Position numbers and translations under genes: made by a program. The notes under the pieces were generated by a model. The model was not told where the DNA came from and did not search any database. It worked only from the letters and a program-made list of their open reading frames with translations. Positions 36,001-46,896 of a DNA stretch of 64,000 nt are shown in pieces. The stretch is from contig NC_132976.1 in the NCBI RefSeq assembly GCF_047496725.1, positions 12,430,001 to 12,494,000 on the forward strand, read 5' to 3'. The first letter of the stretch is position 1. Each line of letters begins with the position of its first letter. This DNA is from Anoplolepis gracilipes. Its lineage: Eukaryota; Arthropoda; Insecta; Hymenoptera; Formicidae.

Positions 36001-39000
36001 AGCTTACCGACGTAGAAGGTCTCGGGTGTCTCCTTCGTCAACATGTCGAACAGCTTCTCCGCGTTTGACGATTGATATGGCACACGGAGATCCTTGTAGC
36101 GGCTATTCAACTCGGCCCTGATATCGTACAGGGTGACGCACTTGTTGCCGAAACCCTGGCGTTCAAGCTCTTCCGCGAAAGCGTCGAGATCCAGGTCCTT
36201 CAAACGCTCCGGCGATTCGAGTATCTCCTCAAGAGCGCCGGCGGGATTAGCGTCTTCATCGTCATATTCCAGCGCGTCAACTGCCATCTTTCTAGCCCAC
36301 TCATAAGTCTCGGGATGCACGCGCGAGCCATCGAGCACTTCCACGTACGCCTCGGTACTGTCGCCCAGGCTGTTAGTGTCGATCTTGATGAAGCCGGCGC
36401 AATTGATAAATACTTTTGGTCCCATGTGACACGCAGTAACCAACTGGGTCCTATTCTCCAGCCGCTGATTCGTCTGCTTTAACATTTTGATTAACGCTTG
36501 ACCTTTTCGCGGGCCAAGACCACAAACGAATTGAACAAGATTGCCGCAGTACGCTTGTTGAACCGCTTTATTCACGTCTACGCCGACCTCGTTCACGCGG
36601 TTGACGAACTCCAGATACAAATTTTCCAGTAGCTCTTCCTTGGGTAGTTGATCCTGCAGACTATGATACCTGAGGCAGAGAATTTCTTCGTCTGCAGTGC
36701 ACAATTGCGAAAATTCCACTAGCGGATCCTGCATTCTTCTTGCTAGCGAGATGGCCTGGCGCAACAGATCTGGATAATCTCGGAATTCCGAGATACCCTT
36801 GTTACTATTGGAATAGATCTTCGCAAGCTCATTGTCACAGATTTCTACCTGGATACTGGGAAATTGTTCCTCTACTGTCAGAGTGTTGATGCAATCTCTG
36901 ATGTCATCAGCGATCATGGTCGCCTCCCGGGACTCGCCGGCTACCACTACAACGTGCGGCTTCTTCGTGGCTATGAAGTTCCTCAACGCCAGCAAGTCGG
37001 CCTCCTTCATTATTTTTTCATCTTCGCGATAACTGTTCTTCCGTTTCATCAGATGTGCCAGCCGCAAGTAATCCGTGCACTCACCGTCAGGCGCGACCAA
37101 ACATGTAAAGGCTGCCTGAGAATAGTCGGGCACATAAGCTAAGCCCATGACACGAAGACCTTTACTGGTGTCCCACTCTTCGTCTTCTTCCTCGGGAAAC
37201 TCACAGCTATATGGTGCGACTTTGAGCCAGTTGTACATCTTACGGCAACACGCGCGCATTACGCATTCCTTCGCCTCTGCGATCAAGTTTGCGCGTAGCT
37301 CTTTCTTCAAATGCGGTATCACCATGCGGTTAAGCGCGAGCTCGACGCTACCGACGCGAAGCGCGTTCCAGTCCTGTACGAGTTTGCTGAATTCATCCCG
37401 GCAGTAAAGTTGTTTCATCTCGTCTACGTAATTGCTGCTGGTGTTGCCTTCGATCGTATCGCTGAGGGTGATCGTGATGAGTTTGTCCTCCTCGGCAATC
37501 GCTAAATGCAAAAACTGATCACCTACAAGATCACGCACCGGTTTGTCCTTCAAGTACTTCATAGTGTAAATGGGATGGTTTTCGTCGATCTCTTTGATGC
37601 CCTTTTTCGTCGGTTTGATGGAGATTTTGGCACGTTCCATGTACATCTCGCGCACGCATTTGCGCACGAGTGGCTCACGTGCGAGCTGAATCGCCACCAT
37701 CAGCTGAGCGGCCTTCAATATTTCCTCCGGAGTCTTGAATCGCGAACTACAGTATTCGTTTGCAATCGTTATCGGTTCGGTTGGCTCTTGATCCACCTCG
37801 TGACGCTGATAATTGTCGCGTAAGTTCTCGGCGTAGTGTTCTGGTGTTAGACCAAATTTCTTCGCCAGACCATCCAAGCCGGCCTTTCGACAAATGGAAT
37901 ACGGACCACTTCTCACCGCTTGCTTCAGCGTATCATCGACCTCCTCTTCCTCCAGCGTCTCATCTTCCTCCGGTGGATCCTCCCCGTTCTCCTCCGCCTC
38001 GGCAATCTGTTGTTTGCGTCGCTGGATTCTTTCCTCGCGCCGCGCCTCCTTTTCCTTCTGCCGCACGGCTTCCTGCATCGCTGGAATCTCATGAGAATAG
38101 TACAACATGAAATGCTGATAGACATCATTGAGCTCCTCACTTGTCTGCGCATTTTTCAACCGTTCGATGTCGTCATCCTTGATCAATCGCACGTTGTCTG
38201 GCAGCGGTGCATCCGGATTCTTCATAATTTCGTCTAGTTGATAGTTGCGCATCTTTTCAAACAGCTTAAGCAGATTCTCCTTCCGCTGACTCAGTTGACA
38301 CCATTTCGCATCGAACTTGTACACCTTCCACAAGTCATTGATGTTTAATTCGGGCAGTACGTATTCCTTCCTATAAAAGGATATAAAAGGGACCTCGAAA
38401 TGTTGATTGCGCATGAAGTCTAAGGCCTTCTTGATCTTGCCGGTAGTTTGCGGCCCCTTTCGCGCTCGTTCTTTAGCTTCGGCGTTCAAATGAGCATCTT
38501 GAATCGAAATTGTGGGCTTGCAAAATGCTTGCTTGTAATTCCACTCTGCCTCGAGGTCGAGTTCGTCGGAGCCCTCTGAGACCGATGTAACTGGTACAGA
38601 TCGCAGTTGCATTCTTTCTGGTATATCCGTGTTACGGATCTGCAAAGTGAAGTCAAATCTCATGAGTAATAATTTTGAATGTAATTAAAAATTGTGGTAA
38701 TTACACTAGCTTCAGCAAAAATTACTAGGTATATTTTTTTATGCTAAATTTAAAAATGTGTGTATATAAAGTATTTCTATTAAAACTTAATTTTACTTAA
38801 TTAATTTTTGCACTGTCTTTTTTTTCTCTTTTTTTCTTTATACATAATAATATATCTATAGAAATAAAAAATTGTTTATATAACTATAATAATGGACCAT
38901 TCGTACCTCGTTATCCATATCGGTAAAGTGACCGCGTTTCAATTCGCTGGGCTCGTAAATCTCAAAGATACTCTTCCTTGTTGTCTTTTTCTTCAGCTGT

Positions 39001-42000
39001 TTCTTAGGACGTCGCGGCCGTTCGGCGTCGATATCTTCATCCAAATATTCATCTTCTTCCTCCTCCTCTTCCTCCTCCTCGTAATCCTCTTCGCCATACT
39101 TGCCGAATTCGTCGTAATCGAAATCAACCCCAAAAATATCTTGCGCTTCTTGCAACGCACTGAACAAAAAAAAATTTATTCTTTTTTTTCTTCTAGGTGT
39201 ACTCAGGTTTTACGCCAAGACGGTAAATTTATGTTATCTCAATCAGCAGACAGTTACATATATTAATATAAAGAAATGTTTAGTATCATAACGTACGCGT
39301 CGGAAAATATTGGCTTCTTCTTTTTTCTTTTCTCCGCGATAGGTCTACCATCGTCGTCAACGATAAAGTCATCTGCATCAGTGTATTCCCCTTCGTCACT
39401 GCCCTCCTCAAAGGTTTCTGCCTCTGGTCTGTGACTACGTTCGCTTCGTCTTTCGTCCTCCTAAGAATAATACAAAAAGATATTGGATATTACATCTTTG
39501 CCAGAATAAATAAAATGCAGACACTGTGCAAATACGTACCGTAATAATGTCCCTTTCCTAACACAAGTATGCATGTGTTTAATAAATGCAAACGTGATAT
39601 GTAAACATTTATGTACACAATGTGCGTTTGTAATTATATAAATGCATTTATATTCATAAGAGTGTTTTATAGAAAATTGAATGGCTGCTTTAATGAATTA
39701 CCCAATACTATTTCAACGGATTAACAATATACATAAGAAAAGTAACAAACAAGTGCAGATTAATAATATGATAAGCAAAATGTGTCATATAAGTTTTTGT
39801 GTTTTTTAAAATTTTTTGTTTAACTCAACCTCACATATCGTTCCAATCCTATATCAAGTTCAACATAGAAATTTTTGATTATCTACAAACATTCTAACAA
39901 TCTCGAAAATATTTCTTTGAGTATTATGACTGCATATATTTTGTAAAGACTTTCCTTCTTTTATTTATGTTATGTAATCTAAGATATAATTGAAAAACAT
40001 GCAAGGAAAAGTTGTACAATATAAGGAAATAGCTAAATCAAAAAAGGGTTAAAAGATGCATCATTTCCATTTTTTAAAATTATATTAAAGTAACTTAGAA
40101 GAATCATGTTGTTAAAGAGTTTCTAAAACTGTTCTATATTACTGATCAAGATGTAAACCCTAAACTGTCCAGTCTAATGTAACAATATTTGCTTAATATA
40201 CAAATTTTGTAATTTATAAAAGATAAGTTCCGACTAGGAATTGACTAAAGGAATATTAGTAAATTTGTAGAAAAGAGCTCAGTAAAAATATTTTCCAATT
40301 TAAAATTCAACTTTATCAAGTTATATAAAGCTTTTTTTAGACCGGAATATTTTTTACTAGGCTTCTAAATTCGTTTCTAAAAATTCACCAATATTCCTTC
40401 ATGCAATTCCTAGTGAGAACTTATATTATTTCGTATGTATAAATTGCAAAACTTTTATATTAAGGCAAATATTCAGTCATGTAAGACTGTTTTTTGATCG
40501 ATAATGTAGGATGACTCCAATATCTTCTCAGTATGTTGAAGCATTAGATTAATCGTTAAAGATCATAATTAAGGTAAAGACAACATTTATTTTTCTTAAA
40601 ATCCGCCAACTGTATGAAGTCATTTCTAAATATTTAAAAAGTGTATTTTTTATAAAGAGAGATTATTTCTCTCTCTATGATAGGCTCTTTCGTGACAGGA
40701 AGGTTTATTCATTTACAAATAATTTGTAATTTAAAAAATAATTTGAATTCTTTTTTACTCAATCCATTGAAGAGAATCCCGAAATGTGAGATTGAAACGT
40801 ATTAATACAACAATATGTATTAACAATATATATTATTTGATATTTTATTGATATTCGCACATGCAATTTCAAACAGTTCGGTTTATTGTCTTTTCTTAGT
40901 TCAAGTGTTTGAAAATAATTAAATTGCACGCGTGGACCGAAATGTCTGAACCTCAAAGATATAAGCACTATAATAGATATACCTGATGTATATAATACTT
41001 ACATCTCCGGAACCTTCAAATAATTCATTGGCAATGGCATCCCTTTCGTCATCTACTTCCTTTTCTTGCTCTTCCTCTGATTCTTCATCCTGAATCCTTC
41101 GAAGACGTTTAAAACGTTTCTACAACAATAAGACTTTTAATATCAATGTTTTTCTCTTTACTTCTCTTAATGAACATCTAGGTCATAAGACATACCCTCT
41201 CAAGTCTAACACCTAAGTTCTCTTCAATCAAATCATAATCTTCATCTTCCAGACGATCATCAAAATCCTCATCGTCACTTCGTTTACGTTTCTTATGATG
41301 ATCCGAACCATCACTGTCTTCGCCTTCACTTTCCTCAATGGGATTGTCATCTATCAAATCTTTCAATTCTTCACGCAATTGATCCTCATCATCTATAAGA
41401 TATTAATGTTGTCAATACTACAAAATACTATTAATTTAAAGCTGTAAAACATAATTTAAAAAAACAAATGTAAATTTAAATTTTGATAGATATATATATA
41501 ATGAATTATAAGCTAACTAATGAAACAAGTAGAAATATAAATAATATATAAATAATAAATAATAACATAAATAATATATAAATAAGAAATATACAGCTAC
41601 AGTGCACTAAAGCATTTGACATACATTAACATAGAAATATGGAAATCATCGAATAAAAATTAAAGAAGTGGCAAGTTGGAAAAAAAGATCTTTTATATAT
41701 ATATAAAAGAGAAAGAAAAAAAAATTATTGAGAAAAATATCATAATTCTGAGATGAACAAGAAGATGCAGACATTCATGCTTTAATTTTCAAAGTAGGAC
41801 AATTATCTTTATAGTAGGTATTAAAAATGTCTTCTAATAATATAATCTAGAAATGCTATATCCAGTGAGCACTAGATATTTCTAAAATATTTCATTTGTA
41901 TTCCAAAAGTTCTGCATATACCGGAAGTAGAGAAATGTTCATAGAGAACAAATAAAAATTCAAATAATCATAAAACATTCAGAATATTCTATAAACATTA

Positions 42001-43437
42001 CTTGCATATGTAATAAAGAATATTTAGTGTACATTTTGATATATGTATGAAACATACAAAAAATATTCTACAGATAATTAATCTTATAGAACCTTTTAGA
42101 TCAATTTTATTGGACAAAAATTAAAATTGATGCGCACACGCAAAATTACCTAAGCATGTGCATATAACAGGAACCAGCTATTACCGATAACAGCTTTGAA
42201 GTACTGTTAAGTTGTAATCACAGTCAATTGCGTTACACATCATGTATTGCATTCTAATATTCAAGTCAGTTGCACCATCCAATATTGCATCTATCTTAAT
42301 TTATCATATATCATATAATTAAAAAAAAGAAGTAAAACAAGGGTGTCTTAATAGACAGTGAGACAGACATCTCTTGGCAACTTTTGCATACTGTAAGCAT
42401 TACTTTTCTTTTATTTTATATTTGTATAAATATTGTCCTATATTTATATACATCTTTGAATAAATAAACCATGTTCATAAATAAATACCATGTAATAATT
42501 TATAAAACTGTTTACTAAAAATAACTTTTACTATATATCACTCTAAATATATGTTGGGATATACAGGGTGTCTGATAATTGGTGAAAAACACCCGCTAAT
42601 GGTAGATTTTTGAGATCATTTGAAGATGATTTTTTTCTCAGCAAAAATGTTAAGGCATCCATAATTTCCAAGTTATAAGCAATTAAGTTAAAAACTTACT
42701 AAAACTATATTCTTCAGTTAATCTTTCAGATAGAGTTTACTCTAATAGAATTTTAATGTAAGGCTTAATTCCAAAGATATATAATGATAAAAATTGGTAA
42801 CTTGCAAAAAATGATGATGTTTCTCGATACTTTTACTGAGGAAAAATCAACTCCAAATGATCTCAAGAATCTGCCATTAACAGGTTTTCACCAATTATCA
42901 GACTGTATATCCTCTGAATGTTTTTCATGTCTTTTCATGTTCTAAGAATATTTCTGAAACAAATAAATAAAAAAAATGGAATATTTCATATTTCTTATCT
43001 GAACATTCTTTGTACATTTTGTAAATATTCCTTAATATTTTGGAATATATTTGGAATGTTAATCTTGAACTTTAGAAAGATTGTTTATAAATATTCCAAG
43101 AATATCTAGCATTCACTGGTTGTAAAGAAATAATTTTAAAATATATAAAAAAATTGCAATACAATTTTCTCTTGCAAGCTGTTCTTACCTTCCTCTTCGT
43201 CATCACTTTCCTCCATCGCCTTTAGCTTCTTCAGCTTCTTCTTCTCATTTTGGTCCAGTTCTTCCTCTCCCTGTTAACACGTTCATAAGTTTTCAATATC
43301 TTATATTATTGCGAGAGAGTTATGCGCTTGTTGTATTTATATAAAAACTCCAATATGATAAAAGAAATAAGAAATAAAAAATTCATTCAGATATTCACCT
43401 CGCTGACGTCCGCTTCGGAGTCCAGATACTGTGCCAT
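33077..43437 (-). CDS. Spt6: Transcription elongation factor SPT6, complete, 12 exons
   Basis: Histone H3-H4 chaperone that binds elongating RNA polymerase II. Exons (minus): 43437-43399, 43270-43189, 41392-41196, 41119-41003, 39557-39540, 39460-39297, 39159-38907, 38639-35611, 35410-34894, 34800-34560, 34307-33863, 33284-33077; 1769 codons in frame, as expected for SPT6. Order: acidic N-terminus (1-290) including DIFGVDFDYDEF, the site that binds Spn1/IWS1 in other species; the long exon 8 with the helical/YqgF-like/HhH core (GNLVQFVCGLGPRKGQALI), then the S1 domain (ISGYIHIKNLSD); tandem SH2 (HPSFHNISFAETVKLMQ, GEAIVRPSS); a Thr/Pro/His-rich tail with TPYTPSGQTP-type repeats. The start MAQYLDSEADVSE is the expected one. 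An 18-nt microexon (exon 5, residues ERDIIT) fits the frame. Intron 2 holds nested MITEs. Confidence 0.96.
40090..40450. repeat. Dispersed AT-rich repeat, copy 1 (SPT6 intron)
   Basis: Resembles 49640-49870 in the same orientation: TATTACTGATCAAGATGTAA-like, TTTGCTTAATA, TTGTAATTTATA, GAATATTAGTAAATTTGTAG and ATTCAACTTTATCAAG words occur in the same order. Ends not clear. Confidence 0.5.
41862..43119. repeat. MITE family 'A' (CCAGTGA ends), copy in SPT6 intron 2
   Basis: Inverted ends CCAGTGAGCACTAGATATTT and the complement ending AATATCTAGCATTCACTGG. The interior has TATTCCAAAAGTTCTG and GGAATGTT words shared with the copy at 58351-58738. A second element (42564-42907) is inserted in it. 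Confidence 0.7.
42564..42907. repeat. MITE family 'B' (CAGGGTGTCTGATAATTGG ends), nested in A
   Basis: Ends CAGGGTGTCTGATAATTGG and CCAATTATCAGACTG, flanked by TA on each side. Internal CTCAGCAAAAATG and TCATTTGAAGA words recur in copies near 53.1-53.6 kb and 58.15-58.84 kb. Confidence 0.75.
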
Positions 43438-43823
43438 ATCAGCGTAGAAATATGACAAGTATATTGAGTATACAGATCCTTGCTGTTAACACTTTTGATC
43501 TTTATCTGGTAATGAAATTAAGCGGCGATCAATAGAAATTAAACAAAATTCGAGCTACTTTGAATATATTTTTACTATTAGCTCTTTCGTGGAAAGGAGA
43601 CGTGATGCAATGTGAAAAAAAATGTCTGAAACTAAAAGATGGAACACAGATGGAGATCGATCTTCTTCGTACTAAAGCCATAGACATATTAAATACGTAG
43701 ACGGATCCACATAATGGCACAGTTGGAGTACCTTTATAGTAAGAGTATAGATACCGTAAATCGTTTTTTGATTGGCTCTTTGATTCGCCAATGATAGATA
43801 TGGCTGTGTTCATCAGTATATGT

Positions 43824-43901
43824 GATATTCACCAGTACTGAAAATCTATAATTTATGTCACGTACATACACTATAGATTTTCAGTACTGGCAGTGAATAT
43901 C
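43824..43901. repeat. 78-bp hairpin
   Basis: Arm GATATTCACCAGTACTGAAA pairs with the right arm ending CAGTACTGGCAGTGAATATC; about 25 bp paired, short loop. Confidence 0.7.
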
Positions 43902-44552
43902 GGAACGCGCCTTATGTAACAGGAAAATAGAAGAGGGGAAAATTGAATTTATTATTGTTTATATAACATAATATTTGTGTGATTTTATGTAAGTTATAAT
44001 AAATAATTTTATGTAAATAATGCTAATCTCGTTTAAAATTTATTTTATTTTAAAACGTTTTATATTCAAATTTTCATTTTGAAATGTATTCTTTACATAT
44101 TAATTAAAATCTAATTAGAGTAAAATGTATCATTTAGCATAAAGTGTAATTACTTATTAATATAACTCATTAATTGTATAGTAATCTTAACCCTAAAACG
44201 TATTAGAAATTTAAATATATTATTTAGTTTAGATGCAAGATGCTGAAGTCAGCAAAAAAGTTGCAATTCGTAGAAGAAACATTTTAAAATGTGTTATTTT
44301 CCATTAAATAATTCAGAAAGATGTACAATATGGGTTATATGCAATATGTTTAATATATTTTTTGTATATTAATAGATTGATAATCACTTATAAAAACTCA
44401 ATAATCTTATTTTATAAAATAATATTAATGATATAAATGATAAATTTTGATCTTATTTCGTCAAAAAGTTGTTTAGGATAGTTGTTTTTAGATACAACTT
44501 TTGTAAAATGTCGTATATTATTAATTTTTTTTCCGTCATGCTAAACCTCGTA

Positions 44553-44647
44553 AGACCATCGGTTTTTAATAATACCTCGTCGATAGTTTTCTTATTTTTT
44601 TTTGTTTATTTATGTTTAGACACTGACGAGATATTATTAAAGATGTG
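44553..44647. repeat. Hairpin with TTTAATAATACCTCGTC arms
   Basis: Arm TTTTTAATAATACCTCGTC pairs with GACGAGATATTATTAAAGA; a further copy of this word is at about 45088-45117. Confidence 0.5.
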
Positions 44648-44660
44648 GTCTTATAGGGTT

Positions 44661-44809
44661 TAGGCCGATATTCATAGTCCGATCTTATATTTAAGGTCGT
44701 CTTAAGATCTCGTTCAACTAATAAAATGATTCTATGCGGCTACTTCATTGGTTGAACGGGATCTTAAGACAATCTTGAATATAAGATCGGACTATAAATA
44801 CCGACCTTA
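44661..44809. repeat. 149-bp hairpin MITE
   Basis: Arms of about 60 bp: TAGGCCGATATTCATAGTCC then GATCTTATATT, GTCTTAAGATC and GTTCAAC, mirrored to the right end at 44809. Confidence 0.75.
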
Positions 44810-45600
44810 GTGTAACGAAAAAAAATTACTGACAACGCAAAGATTTTCTCGCTGTAGCTAAGAAAATCTTTGTACTGTTCGTAATCAAATAATGATTAGA
44901 TAGAATAAAACGCTTATTTTGTTATTTTAGAGACAGCTACACAAAAGATCTATACATTTTTTATAATAAAACAATAAATATACAACTCATATAATTAAGT
45001 CAAAATTGTCGATAATGTCATTATTCTGCAATTACCTCCGCGCCCATTGCGCCCACTTAGCCGTCACAAAAATTTGCCCAGGGCTGACGGTCTTTAATAA
45101 TATCTCGTCGATGGTTTAGATTACAGAAATAAATTTAAAAACTACGCCAGTTTTCCTGTTAATGGCGAACGGTGTCTATACTCTTACTAGAGGTACTCTA
45201 GCATGGACGACGTCCAATCAAATGACAGAACTTGTTTTTAAAAATTTTAGCTAGAGATATTTTATATAGCTTCATTTTTAGAAAACAAGCTGTTATTGGA
45301 TATCGGATGTTTAGGGTAACCAGCACGATTGACCAATCAGGGAGCCTCATTTTCAACTGGCCAATAAGCATGGTGTCCGATTAGACCTCGATTAGTAAAA
45401 AGTTCTATGTTTCTCCTTGATGCTGCGTTTGCCGCGCATGTGTAAAAAGAACGTCTAACAATAACTGGTTGCGTTTTGCGTTTAACCATTAGTTTCAGGT
45501 TATGTGAATACGATCGTTAGGTTTACTACAAACCATTGTTGCGAGTAAAAATTTAATTTTAACTCTGATAGTCATCTAATCATTGTATATGCGGAAATAA

Positions 45601-46207
45601 TGTAACACATGATTATTCTTGTACGCGCTCACCCCGTTGCTTCGCGTCCAAGATATCCGTCGTCGCGTGCAAGATTTCCTTTCTCGCGAAAGAGATTCGA
45701 TTCGATTCGCCTAATCTCTCTGCAAGATTTCCGTTTCGAGCAAGCAACGGCGTTGTGAGAAAATGAAGATTTCCGATCGAACTATAGCGCATAGCGCGTG
45801 CGAAACATTCCACAGCTGGTTCTCAGTAAAATGTGATTAGTGTCATTGAACTCTCATCAAGAAACACGATAGTGTCTCGAGTACAGCGCAGCAAATAATC
45901 GCACGCAGTATAACAGTGAGATTTGATATTTTACGTGACGTGAAGGCTATTATTTTAACTGTGCGCGACTGATTATAGTTATATCGAGCTTTTCTGATCG
46001 CATACCAAACAACATTTACTCCTTTTCTCTTTCGTTATTTCCTTTCTTGTCTTTTCTTTTTTACGCGATCTCTCTCCATTTTTTTACGCTCGACTCTCCT
46101 TCCGACTTCCACCACCTTATTTTTTTTCCTGAACGTTTTCGGCGGTTCGATTTGCGACAATCGATCGAATATAAGTACATTAAGAGAGAGAAATACAAAA
46201 AGGATAA
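45601..46207 (+). promoter_or_regulatory. CpG-richer block, possible promoter/first exon of the hAT-derived gene
   Basis: GC and CpG rise at 45630-45960 in otherwise AT-rich DNA, with an initiator-like TCAGT near 45825. A first non-coding exon could lie here. No donor/acceptor pair to the ORF at 46897 could be settled. Confidence 0.3.
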
Positions 46208-46211
46208 TTAA

Positions 46212-46474
46212 CCCTTATTCCGTACGGGCTATTTTTGTCCGTGATTTTTTCTAACAGCGTCAATTGCTCGAAAAAACGAATAATCATAAAACAATATATT
46301 TAAGCAAATTATTTTTTAAATTTATTATTTTAATCTTTATTTAAAAGGATAAAAAAGTATATAATTTTTTTCAGATATTTTTTAGAACACTTTTACATAT
46401 TAATAAACTTATCGAAATACGCTGACCCACTTGTACAGTTAGAAAGTGCAAAAAACAATAGTACAGAGTAAGGG
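46212..46474. repeat. 263-bp piggyBac-type MITE with TTAA duplication
   Basis: Ends CCCTTATTCCGTAC and the complement GTACAGAGTAAGGG, flanked by TTAA at 46208-46211 and 46475-46478, the target duplication and CCC end typical of piggyBac. AT-rich interior, no ORF. Confidence 0.8.
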
Positions 46475-46896
46475 TTAATAAAGATTAACATAATAATATG
46501 TATTATGAAATCGAGCTATAGATTACACAATTATTGTAATATATTGATGATTGACTGTAGTAGTAGCAGTAATGTACTTTCGTATTCGTTGGTAATGCGA
46601 CTTTCTTTCAAAACAAACGTCTTACCATCTTGTTAACCGTCGTCGTGTTATTGAGCTATAGAATATTTGATATTCTTAGAAACCAAATAATTTTCATTCT
46701 TTTCTTCTCATTTCTTTTGCATTTATTCACCATTATTTATTCATACACGCACGAGGGTTATTAAATACTGCGAGAGTTGCAAACTACAGAGTCCTGATCT
46801 TTATTTGTGACATACCTATAGACACAATACATATATTTCCTTTTTCTTCTTTTATTTATTTTTTTCGCTTTTTCCTTTTTGTTGCTTTTTTACAAC

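Larger units (their letters stand above)
43438..45600. other. SPT6 5' flank with hairpin MITEs
   Basis: Hairpin elements at 43824-43901, 44553-44647 and 44661-44809 (listed separately), a shorter one near 44840-44880 (AAAGATTTTCTCGCT), and a block at 45313-45390 that recurs near 55925-56003. No gene recognised. Confidence 0.6.

Noticed and set aside
36072..38237. Several 60-136 codon open frames on the plus strand opposite SPT6
   Set aside because: They are antisense images of the long GC-rich SPT6 exon and have no independent motifs or splice signals.
45613..45813. 66-codon open frame on the minus strand in the CpG-rich block
   Set aside because: No motif; likely a by-product of base composition in a promoter-like region.
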